From: Sphingomonas sp. KR3-1
GTDB taxonomy: Bacteria; Pseudomonadota; Alphaproteobacteria; Sphingomonadales; Sphingomonadaceae
Assembly (NCBI RefSeq): GCF_040049295.1
Contig: NZ_JBDZDQ010000003.1
Span: 124,001-188,000 of the forward strand
Direction: 5' to 3'
Length of the DNA stretch: 64,000 bases
A model generated the notes under the pieces. That model was given only the letters and a program-made list of their open reading frames with translations. It did no database searches and was not told where the DNA came from. This document shows positions 55,273-63,083 of the stretch, piece by piece (position 1 is the stretch's first letter; each line of letters starts with the position of its first letter). The translations under genes were made by a program, and so were the position numbers.

Positions 55273-56190
55273 TCACCAGCCTTCGATCTCCGCAAGCTCG
55301 ATCTGCTCGACCACGGCCAATGCCTTGGCGAGCGAGTCCGCTTCGGCGTGGAGGCGCGGGGGGCGGGGCAGACCGCCGGCAAGCCCGAAATGCTCGAGCA
55401 GCGCCTTGGTCACCCGGATGCCGCCATTGCCGTAGAGCACCATGAACAGCCGCATCAACTTGCCCCAGCGTTCGAGGAACGCCGCATTGTCGCCAGCCTT
55501 GGCGGCATCGATAATGCTGCGGCAGAGCTTCGGGGCGATGTTGCCCTCTGAAGACAGAAATCCTTGCGCGCCGAACGCCAGCGCCATCGGGGCCTGGTGC
55601 GGCCCGCCTACGCAGATATCGATCCGGTCGCCCAGCGCATCGGCGAGCGTGCGGAGATAGTTCGGATCCTGGTGGCTGACATTGAGGCCGATAAGCTGGC
55701 TGTGGCGGCCGAACAGATCGATGATGACTTGCGCCGGGATGACATAGCCGACCGACTGATGGGTCGAGAGTATCGAGGGCATGTCAGTATTCGACAGGAC
55801 TTCGCTGAAATAGGCGTCGAGCTCGCGGGGCGTCGGCGTGTGGCCATGGCCGACATCGAGCGAATAGACTTGGGCAGCGTCGACGCCAGCGCGGGCTGCC
55901 ATGTCCAGGAACGCGATCATCTGCTTCGCGGTGCGGGGCTCGACGCCCATCGCGCGGACGGGCACGCGACCCTTGAGCTCCTCGACCGCGATCGTCAGCA
56001 GCCGTTCGGTTTCCTCGGGCGCCAGCGTGTAGCCCTCACCGCTGCCGCCGCCGCCGACATAGACGCCGACCCCGGCATCGCCAAGCTTGCGCAGATGCCG
56101 CCGCATCGCCGCCTCGTCGATTGCGCCATCCTCGGCAAAGGGCGTGATGCTGATGGTGAAGGTCTGATAGCGCGAGGTATCGGCATTCAT
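55273..56190 (-). CDS. DapA/NAL-superfamily protein lacking the Schiff-base lysine
   Basis: A 305-residue TIM-barrel protein of the dihydrodipicolinate synthase superfamily, with TISITPFAEDGAID, GGGGSGEGYTLAPEE (the GTTGE loop altered) and RTAKQM. The catalytic Lys expected in the GxK(E/D) strand is replaced: the strand reads LIGLNVSHQD. The usual Tyr of PxYN is also missing (STHQSVGY instead). It is therefore unlikely to be a classical class I aldolase. Divergent from the GntR gene (102 bp gap), which probably controls it. Confidence 0.75.
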   Translation of the reverse strand: MNADTSRYQTFTISITPFAEDGAIDEAAMRRHLRKLGDAGVGVYVGGGGSGEGYTLAPEETERLLTIAVEELKGRVPVRAMGVEPRTAKQMIAFLDMAARAGVDAAQVYSLDVGHGHTPTPRELDAYFSEVLSNTDMPSILSTHQSVGYVIPAQVIIDLFGRHSQLIGLNVSHQDPNYLRTLADALGDRIDICVGGPHQAPMALAFGAQGFLSSEGNIAPKLCRSIIDAAKAGDNAAFLERWGKLMRLFMVLYGNGGIRVTKALLEHFGLAGGLPRPPRLHAEADSLAKALAVVEQIELAEIEGW

Positions 56191-56292
56191 CCATTCTCTC
56201 CCGGGTTTTTCCGTTTCTGTGGCTGGACTTGCAAAGATCTAGCGTGCGCGTATTGCAGCATGTTCATCTTTGACAGGATGCTGAGGGGCAAT

Positions 56293-57078
56293 GTGAGCGA
56301 AGACAAAGCGAAGAAGCGGCGCCTGCGCCAACCGCGTGTGGCGGAGATCGTCGCGTCCAGCCTGCGCGCGCGCATTCTCTCCGGCGCGCTCGCCGATGGC
56401 GACATGCTGCCCAAACAGGAGGATCTGCTCGCCGAGTTCGGCGTCAGCCCTCCCTGCATCCGTGAAGCCTTCCGCATTCTCGAGACCGAGGGGCTGGTCA
56501 CCGTGATCCGCGGCAATGTCGGCGGTGCCATCGTCCATGTCCCGCATCCCGGCACCGCGGCCTATATGCTCGGGCTGGTGCTCCAGGCGCGTTCCGTCTC
56601 GCTCTACGACCTGCTCAATGGCATGCGCCTGCTCGAGCCGGCCTGCGCCGCCGAGGCTGCGCTGCGCCCCGATCGCGAGACCACGGTACTGCCGAAGCTG
56701 CGCGCCAATATCGATGCGAGCATGGAAGCGATCGACGATCCCGCGACCTTCATCGGCCTGGCGCGCGCCTTCCATACCGAGCTGGTCAGCAATTGCGGCA
56801 ACGAGACGATGAGCCTGGTCGTCGGTGCGCTGGAACGGCTTTGGTCGGCGCAGGTCGAGGCGCTGGCGGTCGATCGTTCTGTGCATGGCAGCTTCTCCGA
56901 TCGGGCGGTGCGGCTGTCGCTCGCCCGCGAGCATGAGCGGATCTATCGCGCGATCGAGGAAGGCGACGCGCAGAGCGCCGAGCGGGCGATCCGCGAGCAT
57001 TTCTCGAGCGGTGGCGGCGAACGCCGGCACGGATTCGACACCGACCTGACGGTCAAGGCCGACATGCTGCGGGCTTAG
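56293..57078 (+). CDS. GntR/FadR-family regulator (FCD domain)
   Basis: About 261 residues from GTG 56293, which has GAGGGG upstream; ATGs at 56260 and 56278 give longer forms without a good site. The N-terminal winged HTH (residues ~10-75) includes GDMLPKQEDLLAEFGVSPPCIREAFRILETEGLV; the C-terminal part is an FCD effector domain with AFHTEL and the metal-binding His region HERIYRAI. FCD regulators sense organic acids or acyl-CoAs. It is the most likely local regulator of the DapA-like gene and perhaps of the CTA-N12-TAG boxes. Confidence 0.8.
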   Translation: MSEDKAKKRRLRQPRVAEIVASSLRARILSGALADGDMLPKQEDLLAEFGVSPPCIREAFRILETEGLVTVIRGNVGGAIVHVPHPGTAAYMLGLVLQARSVSLYDLLNGMRLLEPACAAEAALRPDRETTVLPKLRANIDASMEAIDDPATFIGLARAFHTELVSNCGNETMSLVVGALERLWSAQVEALAVDRSVHGSFSDRAVRLSLAREHERIYRAIEEGDAQSAERAIREHFSSGGGERRHGFDTDLTVKADMLRA

Positions 57079-57185
57079 AGAGGCGCTGGGTTCGAGGCAG
57101 CCGGAAGGGTTTCCCGGCAAGGGCCGGGGCCCATCTCTCTTCGCTTCATCCGATCGTGTTGCCACGCGGAGCCGCCCGCTTCCGT

Positions 57186-57779
57186 TCAGAGCGTCAGCCA
57201 GCGCGCGACGTCCTCCGCGCCGACCCGCGGGCGCGGCGTGGCCGGCTCGGCAATGCTGCCTACCAGTACGACGCCCGCGACCTTCTGCCCTTCCTCCAGC
57301 CCGAGCAGCGCGGTTGCCTGTGCATCATAGGCGTGCCAGCCGGTCAGCCAGTTGGCGCCATAGCCCATCGCGTGCGCGCCGTTGAGCAGGTTCATGCACA
57401 TTGCGCCGGCCGAGAGCCATTGCTCCCATTCGGGCACCTTGTGGCCGGGGATCGCCGCGGAGACGACGACCACCACTAGCGGCGCGCAGGCGAGCTTGCG
57501 CGTGCTGACGCGCACCTTGGCTGCATCTTCCCGGGTATCCGCCAGCGCCAGCAGTCGCTCGACCCAGCGATCCTTGGTTTCTCCCGCGACCAGTATGAGG
57601 CGCCAGGGGCTCAACCGGCCATGATCGGGCACGCGCAGCGCAATCTCGACCAGCCGGTCGATCTCCGCGCGGCTTGGTCCCGGGCCGACCAGCGCGTCAG
57701 GCACGATCGAGCGGCGTGAGGCGAGGAGGTCCGCGGGCGAGAGCGCGTCCGAAGCCGGGTTGATCGCTGTCGAAGCCAT
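57186..57779 (-). CDS. Nitroreductase-family FMN protein
   Basis: A 197-residue protein with SRRSIVPDAL, RVPDHGRLSPWRLI (FMN-binding) and the C-terminal region of the YdjA-like nitroreductase family. It reduces nitro- or quinone-like groups using NAD(P)H. ATG 57779 has GGGAGAG upstream. Divergent from the 57912 gene. A role in the pathway is possible but not shown. Confidence 0.78.
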   Translation of the reverse strand: MASTAINPASDALSPADLLASRRSIVPDALVGPGPSRAEIDRLVEIALRVPDHGRLSPWRLILVAGETKDRWVERLLALADTREDAAKVRVSTRKLACAPLVVVVVSAAIPGHKVPEWEQWLSAGAMCMNLLNGAHAMGYGANWLTGWHAYDAQATALLGLEEGQKVAGVVLVGSIAEPATPRPRVGAEDVARWLTL

Positions 57780-57822
57780 GAATCGTCTCTCCCGTTTATG
57801 GACGGCTGGCCGCCGATCCCGT

Positions 57823-57862
57823 TTGACGCTCCTAATCGAATCCACTAACATTTAAAAGATAG
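57823..57862 (+). promoter_or_regulatory. Promoter TTGACG-N17-TAACAT with CTA-N12-TAG box
   Basis: -35 at 57823-57828, -10 at 57846-57851 and box at 57845-57862, almost identical to 31849-31888 from the -10 onward (TAACATTTAAAAGATAGCA). A 7-bp hairpin (CCGCGGG / CCCGCGG, 57878-57896) follows in the leader just before the ribosome site. Confidence 0.6.
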
Positions 57863-57911
57863 CAGTTATAAGAAATGCCGCGGGAAGAGCCCGCGGGTGG
57901 GAGAGATGTCG

Positions 57912-58211
57912 ATGACGGCAACGATACGCTTCAAGGACATTGCGCTTGGCCAGCCGGTCGAGCTGGACGCATGCGCCGAGGGGGGTGCCTCGCTCGCCGA
58001 ACGAATGTGCGCGATGGTCCGGCAATGGTCGGGGGCTCCGGCGGCCAGCCTGGTGTCGATGCACATGCTGGAGGACGCCTCGCCGCCTGACCGGGTGTCA
58101 GGCCGCGTGATGGCGCGGCATCTCGATGGCAGCAACCGCGCCGATGTCGAAGTCCTCATGCGCGCACAGGAAGGCTGTGCGAGGGCGGTCGTCCGTGTGG
58201 CGCTCGGGTGA
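57912..58211 (+). CDS. Small unknown protein with conserved promoter
   Basis: A 99-residue protein. ATG 57912 has GGGAGAG at proper spacing; ATG 57906 would be too close. The N-terminus ATIRFKDIALGQPVEL looks β-strand rich and the middle (LAERMCAMVRQW) is helical. No family was recognised. Its promoter and box match those of the ipdAB unit, so it is probably expressed with that pathway. Confidence 0.6.
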   Translation: MTATIRFKDIALGQPVELDACAEGGASLAERMCAMVRQWSGAPAASLVSMHMLEDASPPDRVSGRVMARHLDGSNRADVEVLMRAQEGCARAVVRVALG

Positions 58212-58266
58212 GGGCGCCGCGCCGGGGAACGGGCCCGGCTCCACGGATCGTGGCGTAAGCGCGGGC

Positions 58267-59226
58267 ATGTCGAGTTCGCTTCCTCCGTCCGTCCCGCGCG
58301 AAGTGGCGACGCTGCGCACGCTGCGGATCGCCAAGCACTTCCCGTTCTTCCTCGCCGTTGCGGAAGAACAGAATCTTCACCGTGCCGCCGAGCGGCTCAA
58401 CATCGCGCAGTCCGCGCTGTCGCGCCGCATCGCCGATCTTGAGCGTGAGCTCGGCAATATCGAATTGTTCGAGCGCCAGGCGCGCGGGGTGACGATCACC
58501 CCGGCGGGCGAGATGCTGGCGCACGACGTGCGGCGCATCCTGCTCGCGATCGAAGAGGCGCGGCGCAATGTCGGGCGGATCGCCCAGGGTGAGCTGGGGA
58601 CGCTGCGCGTGTCCTTCTCCGAAGCGATGCTGCGACGCCCGGTGCTGCCGGCGGTGCTGCGCGAATTCCGCGCGGCGCATCCCGAGGTGGAACTGCGTGC
58701 CTTTCCGCTGACCTCGGATGCGCAGCGCAGCCGATTGCTGGCGGACGAGATCGACGTCGCGTTCGTCATAGAAGAGGCGACCGACCGTGAGCAGTTCGAG
58801 ACGTTGCATGTCGGTCAGGACAAGTTCGTGCTGGTCCTGCCCGCCGATCACCCGCTGGCGGCGAAGCAGATCGTGTCACTGCACGAAATCGCCGGCGAAC
58901 CGCTGCTCTGGCCGGCGCGGCACACCTCGCCGCGCCTGTTCGACCGGATGATCGCGGCGTTCGACGCGCGGGGAGTCTCGCCGAACATCGCGGTCGAGGT
59001 GTCGGCCGTCGATATCGGCTATGAATTGACCGCCTCGGGGATCGGGCTGGGGATCGTCACCGCCGCGCGCGCGGACCGGACGCCGCCGGGCGTGGTGCTG
59101 CGCGATCTCGCCGATCTCGACCTGCCGTTGCCGCTCAGCATGTTGTGGCCGAAGGGTAGCGGCTCGCCGCTGGTTCGCCAGTTCGTCGAGCTCGTGCGGC
59201 AGCGTGTCGCCGAGAGCGAGGGCTAG
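58267..59226 (+). CDS. LysR-family regulator
   Basis: About 319 residues. The HTH is LHRAAERLNIAQSALSRRIADLERELG, typical of LysR. The C-terminal effector domain is of the CbnR/benzoate type (FEAMLRRPVLPAVL, GLGIVTAARAD). The ATG at 58267 has only a weak ribosome site, so the start is tentative. A regulator of the catabolic genes is likely. Its TAG shares CTAG with the stop of the convergent esterase gene. Confidence 0.82.
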   Translation: MSSSLPPSVPREVATLRTLRIAKHFPFFLAVAEEQNLHRAAERLNIAQSALSRRIADLERELGNIELFERQARGVTITPAGEMLAHDVRRILLAIEEARRNVGRIAQGELGTLRVSFSEAMLRRPVLPAVLREFRAAHPEVELRAFPLTSDAQRSRLLADEIDVAFVIEEATDREQFETLHVGQDKFVLVLPADHPLAAKQIVSLHEIAGEPLLWPARHTSPRLFDRMIAAFDARGVSPNIAVEVSAVDIGYELTASGIGLGIVTAARADRTPPGVVLRDLADLDLPLPLSMLWPKGSGSPLVRQFVELVRQRVAESEG

Positions 59227-60134
59227 GCGCGGGCGAAGGCCTCCGCGACCAGCCTGCCGACGGCGGCGACTTCGGCATTGGCTGCTGACAGCAGGTCGAC
59301 CAGCGTGAAGAAGCCGTGCGCCATGCCGGGATGTTCGCGCAGCGTGACCGGCACGCCGGCCGCCCGCAGCGCCTCGGCATAGGCCAGGCCCTCATCGTGC
59401 AGCGGATCGCAGCCGCCCAGCACGAGGATCGCCTCGGGCAGGCCGGCGAGTTCGGCTGCCAGCGGCACCGCCTCGGGATGCGCGCGATCGGTGGCGGGGG
59501 CATAGTGATCCCAGAACCAGCGCATGTCTTCGGCGGAGATCAGATAGTCGCCGCGGCCGAATTCCCGGTAGGAGGGGCGCTCGAAATCGGGCGATAGCAC
59601 CGGATAGAGCAGCACCTGCAAGTCGATGCGCGGGCCGCCGCGATCGCGCGCGCGGATCGCCAGCGCGGCGGCTAGGTTGCCGCCCGCGCTGTCGCCCGTC
59701 ACTGCCAGCGGGCCGGGGCCGGCGAGCGCCTCCAGCGCTGCCCAGCTATCGTCGAGCGGCTGCGGGAAGGGATGCTCGGGCGCGAGCCGATAGTCGATGC
59801 TGACCACTTCGGTGCCCGATGCGTGCGCGAGCTGGCGGCAGACCGGATCGAAGGCGTCGAGCGTCCCGAAGGTCCAGCCGCCGCCGTGCAGATAGAGGAT
59901 CTGACCGTGCGGCGTGCCGTGGGGAATATAGCGGCGCACGGGGACGGGGCCGTGCGGTCCTGCGATTCGGAAATCCTCGATACGTGCCATTCGGGCGCCG
60001 CGATCGCGCGGCAGCGCGGCCTGCGATACGGCGAAGGTCCGGCGGACATCGTCCACTGTGCCCGCGCTGAATCCGGGCAGGCCGAGCGCATTGCGCCGGT
60101 CGAGCATTGCCCGCATCTCGGGATCCAGCGCCAT
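59223..60134 (-). CDS. α/β-hydrolase (HSL-type esterase)
   Basis: A 303-residue esterase of the hormone-sensitive lipase group: HGGGWTFG (oxyanion hole), GDSAGGN (nucleophile Ser), a catalytic Asp region (GGCDPLHDEG) and HGFFTL (His). AGGAG lies 6-8 nt before ATG 60134. Probably hydrolyses an ester in the pathway. Convergent with LysR, sharing CTAG. Confidence 0.84.
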   Translation of the reverse strand: MALDPEMRAMLDRRNALGLPGFSAGTVDDVRRTFAVSQAALPRDRGARMARIEDFRIAGPHGPVPVRRYIPHGTPHGQILYLHGGGWTFGTLDAFDPVCRQLAHASGTEVVSIDYRLAPEHPFPQPLDDSWAALEALAGPGPLAVTGDSAGGNLAAALAIRARDRGGPRIDLQVLLYPVLSPDFERPSYREFGRGDYLISAEDMRWFWDHYAPATDRAHPEAVPLAAELAGLPEAILVLGGCDPLHDEGLAYAEALRAAGVPVTLREHPGMAHGFFTLVDLLSAANAEVAAVGRLVAEAFARA

Positions 60135-60281
60135 TCGTCTCTCCTGAAAAGGGCCCCGGACGATGCTGGGCCGCTGCCGGCTGCGCGCGCAATTGCCCAA
60201 TTGCGATGCCATCGATCCGGCTTTGACATTCGACGCTGCGCGCTCGCCGCGCTTATGGCCCGCTCCGGGAAATGGAGTGGA

Positions 60282-62021
60282 ATGAGCGAGAATCTGATCG
60301 CGCGCGAGGAGCTGGATTTCCTCCTCTGGGACTGGCTGGGCCTTGCGGAAGACTGCGGTGACGCGGTCGATCGCGAGAGCGCCGATGCGATCCTCGACCT
60401 GTCGACCCGGCTCGCCGCCGATACTTTCCTGACGCATTACAAGACCGCCGACCAGATCGAGCCCCATCAGGATGCCGAAGGCGTGCACGCGCTGCCGCAG
60501 ATCGGTGCGGCGCTGCGCGAATATGCCGAGCTTGGGCTGTTCTCGGCGAGCTTTCCGCCGGAGCTGGGCGGGCTTGGCCTGCCGGGGCTGTTGGCCAATG
60601 CGTCCTTCGCCCAGTTCCTCGCGGCCAATGTCGCCACCGCCGCCTATCCGATGCTGACGACCGCGAATGCGCGGCTGTTGGCGGCGTTCGGCAGTCCCGC
60701 GCAGATCGAGCAGTTCGCGCTGCCGCAGATCGCCGGGCGCTGGTTCGGCACGATGTGCCTGTCCGAGCCGCAGGCGGGCTCGAACCTCGCCGACGTCGCG
60801 ACGCGCGCGGTGGCGGACGGCGCCGATGCGCTGGGGGACCGCTATCGCCTGGCCGGCAACAAGATGTGGATCTCGGGCGGCGACCACGACCTCGCCGAGA
60901 ACATCATCCATCTCGTGCTGGCCAAGGTCGCCGGTCCGGACGATGCGACCGAATCCGGCACGCGCGGGCTGTCGCTGTTCGTCGTCCCCAAGATCCTGCC
61001 GGACGGCACCCGCAACGACATCGCGGTGGCGGGCCTCAATCACAAGATGGGCTATCGCGGCACGGTGAACTGCCTGCTCAACCTGGGTGAGTGCGAGGGG
61101 GCAATCGGCTGGATTGTCGGCACGCCCGGCCAGGGCCTGCCGCAGATGTTCAAGATGATGAACGAGGCGCGGATCGGCGTGGCGCTGGGCGCGGCGGCGC
61201 TTGGCTATCGCGGCTATCGCCACGCGCTCGGCTATGCCCGCGAACGGACCCAGGGCCGCGCCCCGGGCGCGGGCACCGGCCCCTCGCAGCCGATCATCGA
61301 CCATCCCGACGTGCGCGACATGCTGCTCGCGGCGAAATGCTATGCGGAGGGCGCATTGGCGCTGGTGCTCTATTGCGCCAAGCTGGCAGACCAGGCGGAT
61401 CGCGACCCGGATGCCGAGCTACTGCTCGGGCTGCTCACGCCGATCGCCAAGACCTGGGCCTCGGAACAGGGGCTCGCAGCGAACGACATCGCGATCCAGG
61501 TCCATGGCGGCTATGGCTATACCCGCGACTTCGATGTCGAGCAGCTCTGGCGCGACAACCGCCTCAATCCGATCCACGAGGGGACGACCGGCATCCAGGC
61601 GCTCGATCTGGTCGGGCGCAAGCTGCGCGATGATAGCGCGCTGGACCTGCTGCGCGCGCGCATCGGGCAGACCGTCGCCAAGGCCGCATCCAGCGCGTCT
61701 TTCGCCGTACATGCCCTGGAGCTCGATCTCTGGTGGCAGAAGATCGTCGAGGCGGTCGAGACGCTGCGGAGTGCCGGGCCGCAGGTGATGGCGTCGAACG
61801 CGACCGCGCTGCTCCGCGCCTTCGGGCACGGCGTGGCGGGATGGCAATGGCTCGATCGCGCGCTGCTCTGCGCCGACGCGCCCGAGGATCCGTTCCGCGG
61901 CGGCAAGCTCTGGGCCTGTCGTTATTTCTTCGAGCACGAGATGCCGCGGATCCATGCCTGGCTGTGCCCGGTCGCGGCGCGCAGCGATCTGGCGGCAACG
62001 GTGCCGGTCGAATGTCTGTGA
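60282..62021 (+). CDS. Acyl-CoA dehydrogenase with C-terminal extension
   Basis: A 579-residue ACAD of the long type (extra ~130-residue C-terminal domain). MCLSEPQAGSNLAD, GNKMWISGGDHD, GGYGYTRDFDVEQLWRDNRLNPIHEGTTGIQ (with the catalytic-type Glu of HEGTTGIQ) are present. These act on long-chain or aromatic acyl-CoA. GGAG lies 5 nt upstream of ATG 60282. Followed by the phosphotransferase gene 18 bp later. Confidence 0.85.
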   Translation: MSENLIAREELDFLLWDWLGLAEDCGDAVDRESADAILDLSTRLAADTFLTHYKTADQIEPHQDAEGVHALPQIGAALREYAELGLFSASFPPELGGLGLPGLLANASFAQFLAANVATAAYPMLTTANARLLAAFGSPAQIEQFALPQIAGRWFGTMCLSEPQAGSNLADVATRAVADGADALGDRYRLAGNKMWISGGDHDLAENIIHLVLAKVAGPDDATESGTRGLSLFVVPKILPDGTRNDIAVAGLNHKMGYRGTVNCLLNLGECEGAIGWIVGTPGQGLPQMFKMMNEARIGVALGAAALGYRGYRHALGYARERTQGRAPGAGTGPSQPIIDHPDVRDMLLAAKCYAEGALALVLYCAKLADQADRDPDAELLLGLLTPIAKTWASEQGLAANDIAIQVHGGYGYTRDFDVEQLWRDNRLNPIHEGTTGIQALDLVGRKLRDDSALDLLRARIGQTVAKAASSASFAVHALELDLWWQKIVEAVETLRSAGPQVMASNATALLRAFGHGVAGWQWLDRALLCADAPEDPFRGGKLWACRYFFEHEMPRIHAWLCPVAARSDLAATVPVECL

Positions 62022-62039
62022 ACGGGCAGGGAAGAGAAC

Positions 62040-63080
62040 ATGGCTGAGGCACTGGCCGGTGTCCGCGCGGCGCATCGTTTCGACGAAGCGGGCCTGCGCG
62101 GCTGGATGGAAACGCATGTTCCGGGTTTCGCCGGGCCGCTCCTCGTCGAGCAGTTCGCTGGCGGCCAGTCCAACCCGACCTATCGCCTGCGCACGCCGGC
62201 GCGCGACTATGTGCTGCGTCGCAAGCCGCCGGGTATATTGCTCAAGGGTGCGCATGCGGTGGACCGCGAGTATCGCGTGATCTCCGCGCTGCACGGCGCC
62301 GGCTTCCCGGTACCGCGCACCTTCGGGCTGTGCCTCGACGAGAGCGTGATCGGCACCGCCTTCTACGTGATGGAGATGGTGGAGGGGCGCAACTTCTGGA
62401 ACACGGCCTTCCCGGAAGTGCCGGCCGAGCAACGCCCAGCCTATTTCGACGCGATGAACGCGACGATCGCGCAGCTCCATTCGATCGATCCGGCGGCGAT
62501 CGGGCTCGCGGACTATGGCCGGCCCGGCAATTATTTCGAGCGCCAGGTGGGGCGCTGGTCGCGGCAATATCTCGAGGACGCCGATGCCGGCCGGGTGCCG
62601 GCAATGGACGCGCTGATCGAATGGCTGCCGGCGAACATCCCGCCGGGTGACGAGACCAGCATCGTCCATGGCGACTTCCGCTGCGACAACATGCTGTTCC
62701 ACCCCAGCGAGCCGCGCGTGATCGCGGTGCTCGACTGGGAGCTGTCGACGCTCGGCCATCCGCTGGCCGACTTCGCCTATCACCTGATGGTCTACCACAT
62801 GCCGCCAGGCTTCTCGACCGGGCTGTCGGGGCTCGACCTGCCGGCGCTGAACATCCCGAGCGAGGCGCAGTACATCGCCGATTATTGCCGCCGCACCGGC
62901 CGCGAAGGGATCGACCGGCTCGACTTCCATTTGTCGTTCAGCCTGTTCCGGCTGGCGGCGATCATCCACGGCATCAAGGGTCGGATGATCCGCGGCACCG
63001 CCTCTTCGCCGCAGGCGGCCGAGGCAATCGAACAGCTCGAGCGGATCGCCAATCTCGCCCTCGCGCAAACCAAAGGCTGA
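62040..63080 (+). CDS. ACAD10/11-type aminoglycoside-phosphotransferase-family kinase
   Basis: A 346-residue protein with GGQSNPTYRL (nucleotide loop), HGDFRCDNMLFHP (catalytic Asp and Asn) and AVLDWELSTLGHPLADFAYH. In ACAD10/11 a related domain phosphorylates 4-hydroxyacyl-CoA before elimination. It lies between two acyl-CoA dehydrogenases as a separate gene, which supports a similar hydroxyacyl-CoA kinase role here. Confidence 0.85.
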   Translation: MAEALAGVRAAHRFDEAGLRGWMETHVPGFAGPLLVEQFAGGQSNPTYRLRTPARDYVLRRKPPGILLKGAHAVDREYRVISALHGAGFPVPRTFGLCLDESVIGTAFYVMEMVEGRNFWNTAFPEVPAEQRPAYFDAMNATIAQLHSIDPAAIGLADYGRPGNYFERQVGRWSRQYLEDADAGRVPAMDALIEWLPANIPPGDETSIVHGDFRCDNMLFHPSEPRVIAVLDWELSTLGHPLADFAYHLMVYHMPPGFSTGLSGLDLPALNIPSEAQYIADYCRRTGREGIDRLDFHLSFSLFRLAAIIHGIKGRMIRGTASSPQAAEAIEQLERIANLALAQTKG

Positions 63081-63083
63081 CCG

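Noticed and set aside
55273..56190. True dihydrodipicolinate synthase (dapA)
   Set aside because: Schiff-base Lys and catalytic Tyr are missing, and the context is catabolic.
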